From JAJRWS01 sp039831705 (lineage in GTDB: Bacteria > Planctomycetota > Planctomycetia > Pirellulales > Lacipirellulaceae): a stretch of DNA of 64,000 nt. The notes under the pieces were generated by a model. The model saw nothing but the letters and a program-made list of their open reading frames with translations, had not been told where the DNA came from and ran no database searches. The stretch covers positions 1 through 64,000 of the forward strand of contig JBDOMT010000365.1 in the NCBI GenBank assembly GCA_039831705.1, written 5' to 3'. Each line of letters starts with the position of its first letter. Position 1 is the stretch's first letter. Both the position numbers and the translations under genes were made by a program. Positions 53,328-62,777 of this stretch are shown here, in pieces.

Positions 53328-56300
53328 ATGATGCCAGCCTGTATGTACACGAAACGAATTACCTCCTCCCTCCTGATGAGCTGCCTTTGGGTCACGCTCT
53401 GGTCTGCTGGCCTGGCCGGTTATGGTTTTGCCGAACAGGACTTGGCTGAACGGGGTTTAGCCGAATCGTGGCAAACACTGTTCAATGGCCGGGATCTGGA
53501 TGGCTGGGTTGGTGACTCGGAGGTCTGGACCGTCGAAGAGGGAGCAATCACAGGCCAGACAAACGCAGCCAAGCCACTGAAGCACAATACTTTCTTGGTT
53601 TGGACTGCTGGTCAAGTCGATGATTTCGAGTTGCGTTTGGAGTACCGCTTTCAGAGTGATCATGGCAACAGTGGCATTCAGTACCGCAGCCACCTGGACA
53701 ATCCCAAGCAACACATTGTTGGCGGTTACCAGGCAGACATGGAAACAGGCTCGACCTACACGGGTATTTTGTATGAAGAGCGTGGGCGGGGCATCCTGGC
53801 CCAACGCGGCCAGCGGGTAACGCTAGACCAAAAGGGCCAGCGGACCACTGAAAAATTCGCTGAGACCAAAGAGTTGCAAAAATTTCTACGGCAAAAAGAT
53901 TGGAACCAGTACACCATCATCGCAGAAGGTCCACGTCTACGGCATATCATCAATGGCCAATTGATGAGTGAAACCATTGACCACCAGCAAGATAAAAGGG
54001 CCACTTCCGGCATATTGGCACTGCAGGCACACCAAGGCCCACCGATGAAGGTGCAGTTTCGAAATCTGAAATTGCGTCGCATTGCACCAGCAGCAGAGAA
54101 AACCTCACTACTAAAAAAAAAACTAACCACCGCCAAGGCCAACTGGCAAAGTGAATCGGCCGCCATCCCCGCAGAAAACCTGACGATAGCACCAGGCTTT
54201 CAAGTCGAGTTGCTCTACTCGGTACCCCGAGAAGAGCAAGGCTCTTGGGTGTCGATGACCGTCGATCCTCAGGGACGTTTGATTGTTTCCGATCAGGGAA
54301 AAGCGGGCCTGTTTCGCATCACTCCACCTGCCCTCGGCGCGGATCCCAAGCAGACAAAGATCGAGAAAATCCAACTCCCCATCGGCATGGCACATGGCAT
54401 GACCTGTGCCTTCGACAGCTTGTATGTGGTGGTCAATGGCAAAGATGTGGTGGAGGAGGGGCCGGGTCTTTATCGAGTTCGTGACACCACTGGCGACGAC
54501 CAGTATGACACGTGCGAATTGATCCAATCGATTGAGGGTCGCGGCGAACATGGGCCGCATGCAATCATCCCCTCACCCGATGGGAAAACGTTGACCTTGG
54601 TAGGAGGCAACCATACGCCATTGCCGCCCATCGACAATTCCGCGGCTGCCCGCGTCTGGGGCGAAGATCTGCTGCTGAAGCGGATCTGGGATGTCAATGG
54701 CCATGCGGTCGGGGTCAAAGCGCCCGCTGGCTGGATTTGCCGACTTGACCCTGAAGGAAAGTCGTGGGAGCTGATCTCTAACGGTTATCGCAACACCTAC
54801 GACATCGCCTACAATCAGGCAGGAGACCTGTTTGCCTTCGATGCCGACATGGAATGGGATATCGGTTTGCCCTGGTACCGTCCAACACGAGTCTGTCATG
54901 CAACCAGTGGCAGTGAATTTGGCTGGCGTAGCGGCAGCGGCAAGTGGCCCTCCGGCTATCCGGACAGTTTGCCGGCCGTACTCGATATTGGCAATGGTTC
55001 CCCCACCGGGGTGACCTTTGGTTATAAGGCCCAGTTTCCCTCTCGGTATCAGCAAGCTTTGTATATTTGCGACTGGAGTTTTGGCAAACTCTACGCGGTA
55101 CATTTGCAACCCGACGGAGCGACCTATAAGGCGGAACGCGAAGATTTTATCACCGGGGCCCCCTTGCCGCTGACCGACATCGTCATCAATCCACAAGATG
55201 GTGCCATGTATTTCACCATCGGTGGCCGTGGCACACAGTCGGGTCTTTACCGAGTTACGTATCAGGGGACGGAAACTCAGCAGGAACCAACTGCAACCTC
55301 AACAGTGAGTTCAAAACCACATCCTTACAACCAACTGCGTCATGAGCTGGAAACCTGGCATGGCAAGCAAGATCCAGCGGCCATTGACGCAGCCTGGCCA
55401 CACCTGGCTCACGTTGACCGCCATGTGCGTTTTGCTGCCCGGACGGCTATTGAAAACCAACCAGTCGAACATTGGGTGCGGCGTGCCCTGGACGAAACGC
55501 GTCCTTCCGCACTCATTGAGGCGATGGTGGCGTTGGCACGTTGCACAGGGTTATCTGAAGTGGACATATCCGAAGCCGGCATAACTAAAACGGACAAGCA
55601 CGAACAGAGCCCGCAGAAGCCTACCGCAGGCCCTACGGAGCTGGCCAAGCAAATGATTGACTCGCTCGGAAATCTCACCTGGCAGGATCTTTCCGAATCG
55701 CAACAGTTGGCCTTACTGCGTGCCTATGGTTTGATCTGGACCCGACTTGATCCGTCGGATGCCAAACTCAACCAAATTGTGGCCGCTCGACTGGACTCAC
55801 ATTTTCCATCTGCCGGCAGCGCCCGTCTCAATCGGGAATTAAGTCGTATTCTAGCCCGCCTCGATATCATTTACTCAAACGGCTCAATCCTATCTGCTAC
55901 GGCTGGCTGGACAGGTCAAGGGAGGATTGCACGTACCATCAAATTACTCGAAAGTGCGCCGACCCAAGAGGAACAAATCCACTACGCCTATGTGTTACGA
56001 AGCCGTATCGGAGACGTGCCAAAAAAATTACAACGGCGTTACTTTCAATGGTTTGAACAAACGCGGACTTTTCACGGAGGCCACAGTATGCGCGGCTTTG
56101 TACAAAAGATCCGCGAACAGGCTATTGAGGGACTCAATTCACAACAGCAGGCAGCTTTGTCTGACGTATTAACGCTCGATCTGGCCCAACAAAAGCTGTC
56201 ACTTGAGATTACCGACCGTCCGTTGGTCAAGGAGTATCAAACTCAGGACATCATTCATCTGATGGAACACTCTCCGGAGAATCGAAGTTTTCAACAAGGG

Positions 56301-56711
56301 CGGAAATTGTTTGGCACGGCACTCTGTTTTCGCTGCCATCGAATCGGTGGCGAGGGAGGATCCACGGGACCCGATCTGACCCACGTAGGCCAACGTTTCA
56401 ATAAGCGCGACCTGGCGGAAGCCATTGTGGAACCGAGCAAAGTCGTTTCCGACCAATATCGGTCGACCATGTTTCAAATGGAAAGTGGCAAAACCGTAGT
56501 GGGACGCATCGCGAACATGGGCGGTGACAGCATCCAGATTGTGACCAACATGCTGACTCCCGGCGATATGACCAAGTTACGCAGGAAGGAAATCGTCAGT
56601 ATGGAGTCGGTCGACACCTCCAACATGCCCTCCGGCCTGCTCAACTCGTTCACCGAAGAAGAAATCGCCGATCTACTGGCCTATCTGTTATCGGGTGGCA
56701 AAACCCATTGA
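53328..56711 (+). CDS. DUF1080 / PVC-type dehydrogenase / cytochrome c fusion
   Basis: 1127 residues, exported by a signal peptide (SSLLMSCLWVTLWSAGLAG). Domains in order: DUF1080 or 3-keto-disaccharide hydrolase-like (ESWQTLFNGRDLDGW, residues about 45-245); a PVC-type membrane-bound dehydrogenase propeller (LTIAPGFQVELLYSV to ITDIVINPQDGAMYF, about 285-640); HEAT-like helices; and a C-terminal cytochrome c with GTALCFRCHRIGGEG (CxxCH). This planctomycete architecture joins sugar cleavage or oxidation to electron transfer. A near-repeat (AEQDLAERGLAES) follows the signal peptide. It overlaps the next gene by 4 bp. Confidence 0.9.
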   Translation: MMPACMYTKRITSSLLMSCLWVTLWSAGLAGYGFAEQDLAERGLAESWQTLFNGRDLDGWVGDSEVWTVEEGAITGQTNAAKPLKHNTFLVWTAGQVDDFELRLEYRFQSDHGNSGIQYRSHLDNPKQHIVGGYQADMETGSTYTGILYEERGRGILAQRGQRVTLDQKGQRTTEKFAETKELQKFLRQKDWNQYTIIAEGPRLRHIINGQLMSETIDHQQDKRATSGILALQAHQGPPMKVQFRNLKLRRIAPAAEKTSLLKKKLTTAKANWQSESAAIPAENLTIAPGFQVELLYSVPREEQGSWVSMTVDPQGRLIVSDQGKAGLFRITPPALGADPKQTKIEKIQLPIGMAHGMTCAFDSLYVVVNGKDVVEEGPGLYRVRDTTGDDQYDTCELIQSIEGRGEHGPHAIIPSPDGKTLTLVGGNHTPLPPIDNSAAARVWGEDLLLKRIWDVNGHAVGVKAPAGWICRLDPEGKSWELISNGYRNTYDIAYNQAGDLFAFDADMEWDIGLPWYRPTRVCHATSGSEFGWRSGSGKWPSGYPDSLPAVLDIGNGSPTGVTFGYKAQFPSRYQQALYICDWSFGKLYAVHLQPDGATYKAEREDFITGAPLPLTDIVINPQDGAMYFTIGGRGTQSGLYRVTYQGTETQQEPTATSTVSSKPHPYNQLRHELETWHGKQDPAAIDAAWPHLAHVDRHVRFAARTAIENQPVEHWVRRALDETRPSALIEAMVALARCTGLSEVDISEAGITKTDKHEQSPQKPTAGPTELAKQMIDSLGNLTWQDLSESQQLALLRAYGLIWTRLDPSDAKLNQIVAARLDSHFPSAGSARLNRELSRILARLDIIYSNGSILSATAGWTGQGRIARTIKLLESAPTQEEQIHYAYVLRSRIGDVPKKLQRRYFQWFEQTRTFHGGHSMRGFVQKIREQAIEGLNSQQQAALSDVLTLDLAQQKLSLEITDRPLVKEYQTQDIIHLMEHSPENRSFQQGRKLFGTALCFRCHRIGGEGGSTGPDLTHVGQRFNKRDLAEAIVEPSKVVSDQYRSTMFQMESGKTVVGRIANMGGDSIQIVTNMLTPGDMTKLRRKEIVSMESVDTSNMPSGLLNSFTEEEIADLLAYLLSGGKTH

Positions 56712-57577
56712 AAGATCCCACAAACCAAGAGTCTATGCAACGACCAACGTTAGCCCCTGGCCATGTGGATCTGTGGGTTACCCGCATCGATCTTTCTGAC
56801 AAGCCCATATTGCGAAAGCAGTATCGGAAATTGCTCAGTCAGGGCGAACATGAGCGGGCGGATCGATTGAAGTTGCCTCGGGTGCGTAGCGAGTACCTGG
56901 TCGCCCGCAGCCTGGTGCGTCATGTACTGTCCCACTATGCAGATGTTCCGCCGAATGTTTGGTCCTTTGTGCAGAACGCCTATGGCAAGCCGATCGTCTC
57001 TGCACCTTGGTCTGGATTTACGGCTTTCAACCTGTCGCATTCCGCAGGGATGGTGGTCTGCGCCGTGACCGCAGAGGGACACATTGGCGTCGATGTTGAG
57101 AGCTTGCAGCGCAAGACAACGGGAATCGACCTGGCACGACGTTTTTTTTCGACTGCAGAGGTCGCTATGCTCGAAGCTTGCCCGCCTGAGCAGCAACATG
57201 AAAAATTTTTACAGATCTGGACACTGAAGGAAGCTTTTATCAAAGCAATAGGCCATGGACTCTCTTTTCCGCTGGCCAAGTTTTCTATGAGTCTACCCAC
57301 TGATGGGGCACCTGCGATCCAATTTGCCACCGGGCACCAGTTGCCCTCAGAGGAAACATCTCTTGACTGGCGATTTGCCCAAATACGTTTCGACACCCAG
57401 CATCACCTTTCCCTGGCGGTCGCATTTCCTCAGTCACAGGAACTGGTGGTGACCACACGGGAAGTGGTACCGTTAGCAGACGATTCCCCCGATGATAAAA
57501 ATCGGACAGATGAAGTAAAACAACCGCTCATCTGTCATCGGGCCAACCATTGGTACGTACACCAGAGTGAAGACTGA
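56708..57577 (+). CDS. 4'-phosphopantetheinyl transferase (Sfp superfamily)
   Basis: Transfers the phosphopantetheine arm of CoA to acyl or peptidyl carrier proteins. 289 residues with GHIGVDVESL (Mg2+-binding Asp/Glu) and QIWTLKEAFIKAIGHGLSFP, the WxxKEA signature. The TTG at 56708 overlaps the previous stop, while ATG 56735 would give a normal N-terminus. Length is close to the Sfp type rather than AcpS, so specialised carrier proteins are expected targets, but none is in the window. Confidence 0.9.
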   Translation: MKDPTNQESMQRPTLAPGHVDLWVTRIDLSDKPILRKQYRKLLSQGEHERADRLKLPRVRSEYLVARSLVRHVLSHYADVPPNVWSFVQNAYGKPIVSAPWSGFTAFNLSHSAGMVVCAVTAEGHIGVDVESLQRKTTGIDLARRFFSTAEVAMLEACPPEQQHEKFLQIWTLKEAFIKAIGHGLSFPLAKFSMSLPTDGAPAIQFATGHQLPSEETSLDWRFAQIRFDTQHHLSLAVAFPQSQELVVTTREVVPLADDSPDDKNRTDEVKQPLICHRANHWYVHQSED

Positions 57578-57638
57578 AAAAACGCCTGTAAAGCAGGTGG
57601 CTTGAAGACCCTCCAAATAATATCGAAAGGAATCATTG

Positions 57639-58916
57639 ATGGGACACATTTCACGACGTCGTTTTGTCGCCAGCAGCGCCGCCACCTTGGCTGCCCCCTT
57701 GATTGTTCCCGCCGCTACCTTGGGGAGTTCCGCCGCACCGAGCAACCAAATCACGGTAGGGTGTATTGGAACTGGTAGCCATAGTATTGCTCGAAACCTG
57801 AAAATGTACTTGAAACAGAAGGACGCCAGAGTACTGGCAGTGTGTGATGTCGATGCAGGGCACATGCAGGCTGCAAAACAGCTCGTCGACCAGCAGTATG
57901 GCAACCGCGACTGCTCAACAACAACAGATTTTCGCGATATTCTAGAACGCCCTGACATCGATGCCGTGATGATCTCGACGCCCGACCACTGGCACACATT
58001 GATGAGCGTATTGGCAATCCGAGCTGGCAAAGACGTGCAATGCGAGAAACCAACACTGACGATCGACGAAGGTAAGATTCTGGTCCGTGAGGTTGAAAAG
58101 CATCGTAGGGTATTTCAAACCAGTACCGAAGATCGTTCCTTGCCGGTGTACCATCGCATGGCCGAACTGGTCCGCAATGGCCGAATTGGACGGTTACAGA
58201 GGATCGAAGTCATCCTGCCAAGGCAACCCCAGTCGCCCGGTGATCCCACACCGCAACCAATCCCCAAAGGGTTGGACTACGACATGTGGTTGGGGCCCGC
58301 GCCCGAGGCGCCGTACACCAAAGATCGGGTACATTTTCATTTTCGTTGGATCTGGGACTATTCTGGTGGCATCATCTGTGACTGGGGCACGCACCTGTTC
58401 GATACGGCCCAATGGGCCAACGATACTGAACGGAGCGGACCAGTTGAAATTGACGGCTCAGGTACATTTTGGAAGGAAGGGCTCTACGACACGGTCAAGG
58501 ACTACGATGTTACCTATCGTTACGCCAATGGAGTGGTGATGACTTGCAAACCGGGAAACCCTGGCATTCGTTTTATCGGAAGCGAAGGTTGGGTCGGGAA
58601 CACCGGTTGGCGAGGACCGCTGGAAGCCAGTTCGCAAGCGATACTAGACTCAAAAATCGGCGAACAGGAAACACACTTGTACACCAATCTCGCAGGAGAA
58701 CACCGCGATTTTCTCGACTGCGTCAAAAGTCGTAAGGTCCCCTATTTTCCGGTCGACATCGGACACCGCGTCTCAACTGTGTGTCATTTGGCCAATATCT
58801 CTATCAAACTTGGTCGCAAAATCAAATGGGACCCTCAGGCTGAACAGTTCCCCGATGATCTTGGTGCCACAGCTATGATGAAGCGATCAATGCGTGATCC
58901 GTGGTCATTGAGTTGA
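57639..58916 (+). CDS. Tat-exported Gfo/Idh/MocA family oxidoreductase
   Basis: 425 residues. The leader (HISRRRFVASSAATLAAPL) has a twin-arginine motif. The Rossmann domain starts ITVGCIGTGSHSIARN and carries the Lys motif GKDVQCEKPTLTI; the C-terminal dehydrogenase domain includes WIWDYSGGIICDWGTHLFDT. ATG 57639 has AAAGGA eight bases upstream. Substrate likely a sugar or inositol derivative. It resembles the one at 18.6 kb in class, but the two differ clearly in sequence. Confidence 0.92.
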   Translation: MGHISRRRFVASSAATLAAPLIVPAATLGSSAAPSNQITVGCIGTGSHSIARNLKMYLKQKDARVLAVCDVDAGHMQAAKQLVDQQYGNRDCSTTTDFRDILERPDIDAVMISTPDHWHTLMSVLAIRAGKDVQCEKPTLTIDEGKILVREVEKHRRVFQTSTEDRSLPVYHRMAELVRNGRIGRLQRIEVILPRQPQSPGDPTPQPIPKGLDYDMWLGPAPEAPYTKDRVHFHFRWIWDYSGGIICDWGTHLFDTAQWANDTERSGPVEIDGSGTFWKEGLYDTVKDYDVTYRYANGVVMTCKPGNPGIRFIGSEGWVGNTGWRGPLEASSQAILDSKIGEQETHLYTNLAGEHRDFLDCVKSRKVPYFPVDIGHRVSTVCHLANISIKLGRKIKWDPQAEQFPDDLGATAMMKRSMRDPWSLS

Positions 58917-59019
58917 ATAAACGGCGCTGCCTTCTTGTCGTTGGCACCACCATGAACAAGAAAAATCGTACCGTACTTTGGTTTCTCATCGTTGCGGCTT
59001 ATGAAATTGTTGGGGCTGA

Positions 59020-59028
59020 TGTTATAAT
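59020..59028 (+). promoter_or_regulatory. Extended -10 promoter candidate for the RnfD operon
   Basis: TGTTATAAT forms a perfect -10 hexamer (TATAAT at 59023-59028) with the TGn extension, 141 bp upstream of the first gene. No good -35 hexamer is seen, which an extended -10 can tolerate. Confidence 0.4.
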
Positions 59029-59168
59029 AGTCACACCGTTGCGATCCTAGATCGTTCTCAGACTCAACCCAAGTGGGAATATTGGTTTATGGCTGTTATG
59101 TTGACACGGTATCAAATGACAGCCATTCCCACCGCGGATTCAGTTGTCCTTGTCGTCGGAAGGAAAAA

Positions 59169-59564
59169 ATGAGTCCCTACGATGCTGTGTTTCTGGCCGT
59201 AGCAGTGGGGCTCTTTCTCACGCGACCACAGTGGTGGTGGCTGGCCGCTTTGGCTCCGGCGGTTGCCCTTGCTGCCCACTGGATGCCTCTCGATCGGTTC
59301 GCAACACCAGTCGCTGCGATTGCAGCTTGTCTACTTGTGCCCCGATATGCCCCGGTGGCCCTAGTGTTGGTAATACCCGACTACAAAGGCCCGCTGGATG
59401 TTTTCCAGGCGGTATTGCTCTGGCTTGTTGTGTCGACACTCATGGAAGGATTGGAAGATCGCTTCGAGGAAAAATTACTTTCCTCGTGGGTGCGTCGTAT
59501 GTCGGCTCAGCTTCTGAGTGTTGTGGTACTCTACTACACCTTGTTGCCGGTCATTTTCCTATGA
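59169..59564 (+). CDS. Small integral membrane protein preceding an RnfD-like gene
   Basis: Not recognised by family. 131 residues, mostly hydrophobic, with about four membrane helices (AVFLAVAVGLFLT, LAALAPAVALAAHW, PVALVLVIPD, QLLSVVVLYYTLLPV). ATG 59169 is preceded by AAGGAAA very close by. Its stop overlaps the next start as ATGA, so it is coupled to the RnfD-like gene and may be its membrane partner. Its size does not match RnfA or RnfE. Confidence 0.75.
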   Translation: MSPYDAVFLAVAVGLFLTRPQWWWLAALAPAVALAAHWMPLDRFATPVAAIAACLLVPRYAPVALVLVIPDYKGPLDVFQAVLLWLVVSTLMEGLEDRFEEKLLSSWVRRMSAQLLSVVVLYYTLLPVIFL

Positions 59565-60541
59565 ATAGCGGCCCTTACATCCACAGTGGCTCGACAACCC
59601 GCGCGCTCATGGTTCAAGCAACTGTGGCGTTGGCGCCGATATTGGCTGCCGCGGTCTGGCGCTACGGGACACACGCGATGGTGCTTATCGTATCAGCGGT
59701 GGTCGCAGCCTGCGCGGTGGACGCTTTGTGCGATCGTCGACGAGCCTTAGACGGCAGCGCGTTGGTTGCCGGCGCAATTTTTGCTTGCCTGTTACCCGGA
59801 AACGCCCCTTGGTGGATCGCTGCTCTTGGTGGCATCATCACGATCACTCTCGGAAAGCACTGGTACGGCGGCTTGGGTCAAAACCCGTTCAACCCAGCTG
59901 CGTTGGCCCGCGCCTTACTCATGGGCCTCCTGCCTGCCTATTTTTTCGCACCACGGTGGACGGTGGACGGCGTGACATCGGCCACGCCATTGGCGAAGGA
60001 AATCGACTCCGTGGCCCCGGCGGTCGCCGACCTTTTCTTTGGTCGCCATGCTGGAACGCTCGGCGAGGCAATGCCACTGGCAATTCTCATCGGTGGTGTT
60101 GTCCTGCTGGTACTTAAGACCATCGACTGGCGAATCCCGCTCTGCTATCTGGCATCGCTTTCGCTCTTGGCCTTGCTGCTTCCTGCGGGCGACCGAATGG
60201 ACGGCCACGCACCTTGGCTGGCAGGTAACCCCTTGGTTCACTTATTCGGTGGCGGCTCTCTATTCGCGGCATTTTTCATGCTGACCGATCCGGTTACTTC
60301 ACCATTCACATTAGCTGGGCGCGTCACCTATGCGTTGTTGGCAGCGCTGTATACCATGTTGGTTCGCTTTTACACGCCCTATCCCGATGGTGTCGTGTTG
60401 GCAGTACTGCTCGCTAATGCGTCCGTGCCGTTGATTGATCGATACGCAAACCGACTCCGCCAGAACACCGTGCTCCAAGACCAGAGGCGTCCCGCTGATA
60501 AACCATCAGGCTCCTCAACTGGGTACGAGTCGCAAGAATAA
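59561..60541 (+). CDS. RnfD/NqrB-family membrane protein
   Basis: 326 residues with about eight to nine membrane helices. Family hallmarks are GGLGQNPFNPAALARALL and the flavin-attachment-like VDGVTSATPLAKE, where the Thr would carry covalent FMN. RnfD normally belongs to the RnfABCDGE ion-translocating complex, but no other rnf gene is in the window. It is coupled to the preceding small membrane protein, and a Cache-PAS sensor gene follows 5 bp later, so an orphan flavin-based redox sensor or transport unit is suggested. Confidence 0.85.
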   Translation: MNSGPYIHSGSTTRALMVQATVALAPILAAAVWRYGTHAMVLIVSAVVAACAVDALCDRRRALDGSALVAGAIFACLLPGNAPWWIAALGGIITITLGKHWYGGLGQNPFNPAALARALLMGLLPAYFFAPRWTVDGVTSATPLAKEIDSVAPAVADLFFGRHAGTLGEAMPLAILIGGVVLLVLKTIDWRIPLCYLASLSLLALLLPAGDRMDGHAPWLAGNPLVHLFGGGSLFAAFFMLTDPVTSPFTLAGRVTYALLAALYTMLVRFYTPYPDGVVLAVLLANASVPLIDRYANRLRQNTVLQDQRRPADKPSGSSTGYESQE

Positions 60542-60546
60542 GGACA

Positions 60547-62271
60547 ATGCAAATCGATCATTCAGCGAATTACTCTGCCGCGCCGGTCGACAAATCGCCC
60601 GCAGTTCGCCGCCCATGGCTCCGCCCTTTGGGATGGTGTACAGCCATTCTCTTCACCCTCTGTGCCGGTCTGTTTGCCTGGCTAGTCCTAGATAAGATCG
60701 AAGCCCAATCGAGACGCGATATCGCCGGCATGTTGACCGCGGTGCTAAACACCTCGGAGGAAGCCATGCGCCATTTGGTCGTCATGTACAAAGAGGACGT
60801 CCAGACTTGGGCATCATCGACCGACGTGCAGGAGAACGTCAAAATGCTGCTCCTCGAGCCGCGTGCCCGTGAGCGTCTGTTGTCGAGTCCTGCCCAAGCA
60901 AACCTGCGCGGCCTGCTTCGGCCAATCCTCGAGAAACGCGGCTACGTCGGCATCTTCGTCGTTGCACTCGATAACACCAGCCTTGCGTCGATGCGTGATT
61001 CGAACGTCGGCTCAACAAACTTGCTCGTCGAACAGGGAGATTTTCTCGCCAAAATCTTCGCTGGACAGACACTCTTAAGTCGTCCGATGTATTCCGACGT
61101 CCTGTTGCCAGATGCAACGGGCAAACTGGTTGAGGGACAGCCGACGATGTTTGTGGCCGCGCCCGTACGAGACGAGCACGGCGCCGTGATTGCGGCATTG
61201 ACGTTTCGTATTGTTCCATACCGAGATTTCAGTCGGATTGCGCGCCTGGGGCGCTTCGGAGAGACCGTAGATACTTACGGATTCGACCGCAGTGGCAAGC
61301 TACTCACGGAAAGCCTGTTTCACGAACAGCTCAAGGAAATCGGTCTACTGGCACCGGACCAGCATGAACTGCTGACCCTCGAGATTCGCGACCCCGGCGG
61401 CAACATGGTGAAGGGTTATCGCCCACAAATATCTCGAGCAGAGCAGCCACTAACCCGCATGGCTATCGCGGCGGTGTCGAAAAAGTCCGGCGTCGATGTC
61501 GACGGTTACCGCGATTATCGCGGCGTCGAGGTCGTCGGCGCATGGACTTGGGACGATGAGCTTCGCTTTGCCATGACAACAGAGATGGACTACGCCGAAG
61601 CCTACGGACCCTATCACAACACACGTTGGCTTCTACTAATAGGTTTGTCGTTGATCGTGGGATTGTTTGTGAGTCTTTCGGCCATGCTTTCCACCGGTCG
61701 CTCGCGAGCATTGCATTTGGCCGAACAGATGACGCTTGCACTGCGTGACAGTGAGCACCGTTACCGTTCGCTGGTCCAAACGGCTGGCAATGTGATTGTT
61801 TATCTCTCGCCGGAACATCGCATCTTGGAGTTCAACGACGAGGCAGAACGTGTGCACGCAGCGCAGCGCGAAGAGGTGTTGGGAGAAGACTACTATGAAC
61901 AGTTCGTCCCCGAGGTATCCCTTAAACTTTTCACGGAGGCAGAGCATTCACTGCCGGGAGATCCCACGAAGGGAAGTTTTGAAAGCTCCGTTCGCGCAGC
62001 CGACGACCGGCAACCGCTACTGCTTTGGAATCTCACGCGGCTATTGGATGATGAAGGAAAGCCGCTTGGAATCATTGCGGTCGGGCAGGATATCACGGAA
62101 CACAAGCGAGCAGAGGAACGGGCATTGCTCGCTGAGCGACTGGCCTCCGAGTATTGCGAGCGGATCGTATCATGGGGGTATTTTCAATATGGACGCCCTG
62201 TGCTGGGATCCGAAGCCTCCAACTGGTATAAAAATTACCAGCGGTACTACCAAAGTCTGGATCTGAAATAA
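60547..62271 (+). CDS. Membrane Cache-PAS sensor lacking an output domain
   Basis: 574 residues. Helix 1 (LGWCTAILFTLCAGLFAWLV) and helix 2 (LLLIGLSLIVGLFVSLSAML) bracket a 300-residue periplasmic double-Cache-like sensor. A cytoplasmic PAS domain follows (LRDSEHRYRSLVQTAGNVIV to IIAVGQDITEHKRAEE). Where a histidine kinase would normally begin (after LLAERLAS) the sequence turns to EYCERIVSWGYF and ends after some 30 residues. No kinase, GGDEF or other output domain is present, and none is found in the remaining 200 bp. Either truncated or a true sensor-only protein acting with the RnfD-like neighbour. Confidence 0.85.
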   Translation: MQIDHSANYSAAPVDKSPAVRRPWLRPLGWCTAILFTLCAGLFAWLVLDKIEAQSRRDIAGMLTAVLNTSEEAMRHLVVMYKEDVQTWASSTDVQENVKMLLLEPRARERLLSSPAQANLRGLLRPILEKRGYVGIFVVALDNTSLASMRDSNVGSTNLLVEQGDFLAKIFAGQTLLSRPMYSDVLLPDATGKLVEGQPTMFVAAPVRDEHGAVIAALTFRIVPYRDFSRIARLGRFGETVDTYGFDRSGKLLTESLFHEQLKEIGLLAPDQHELLTLEIRDPGGNMVKGYRPQISRAEQPLTRMAIAAVSKKSGVDVDGYRDYRGVEVVGAWTWDDELRFAMTTEMDYAEAYGPYHNTRWLLLIGLSLIVGLFVSLSAMLSTGRSRALHLAEQMTLALRDSEHRYRSLVQTAGNVIVYLSPEHRILEFNDEAERVHAAQREEVLGEDYYEQFVPEVSLKLFTEAEHSLPGDPTKGSFESSVRAADDRQPLLLWNLTRLLDDEGKPLGIIAVGQDITEHKRAEERALLAERLASEYCERIVSWGYFQYGRPVLGSEASNWYKNYQRYYQSLDLK

Positions 62272-62407
62272 GACTTGGTTGAACTTTCAGGTTTTGGCAA
62301 TGCCGGCTACATGAGCTCTTATCTACAGATACAATGGGTATGTCCGTAGTGAGACGAATTAGCCATACCGACCAACGTTAGCACCTGGCTCTAGTAGGTC
62401 TATTGGC

Positions 62408-62435
62408 TTGACCTGAAAAACCTTTGTCGTATGCT
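62408..62435 (+). promoter_or_regulatory. Sigma70-type promoter candidate for the DUF2007 gene
   Basis: TTGACC (62408-62413), then 16 bases, then TATGCT (62430-62435). It lies 47 bp before the ATG of the DUF2007 gene. The -10 is weak. Confidence 0.4.
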
Positions 62436-62481
62436 AGAATTAGGGTACGAACCGTAACCTAACTCGAAAGGGCGTTTCTCC

Positions 62482-62715
62482 ATGCAAGACGATCAAGAAT
62501 TGGTGACCATTTACCAAGCCCATGACGAATTGGATGCTGAAGTCGTGAAAATAGCCCTGGCAGAAGAGGGTATATCGGGTGACGTCGACAATCAGCATCA
62601 AGCCGGTCTGACCGGTGTTTTGCCCGTTCATCTGCAGGTCTCTTCTGGAGATGCGGAGCAGGCACGCCAGTTCATCCGAGATCATGAATCAAGCCGTGGT
62701 CATATTGTCGAATGA
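62482..62715 (+). CDS. DUF2007 small protein
   Basis: 77 residues matching the DUF2007 pattern of putative signal-transducing proteins: LVTIYQAHDELDAEVVKIAL then EEGISGDVDN and LPVHLQVSSGDAEQARQFI. The fold is a small ferredoxin-like domain with no known activity. Preceded by AAAGGGCG about 12 bp upstream. It lies 62 bp before the cytochrome/PA14 gene on the same strand. Confidence 0.85.
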   Translation: MQDDQELVTIYQAHDELDAEVVKIALAEEGISGDVDNQHQAGLTGVLPVHLQVSSGDAEQARQFIRDHESSRGHIVE

Positions 62716-62777
62716 GGAATGAAAGTCTGTTTGTAGACAGATTGAAAACCCATGGGCTGGAACAAGGAGCCTCATTG

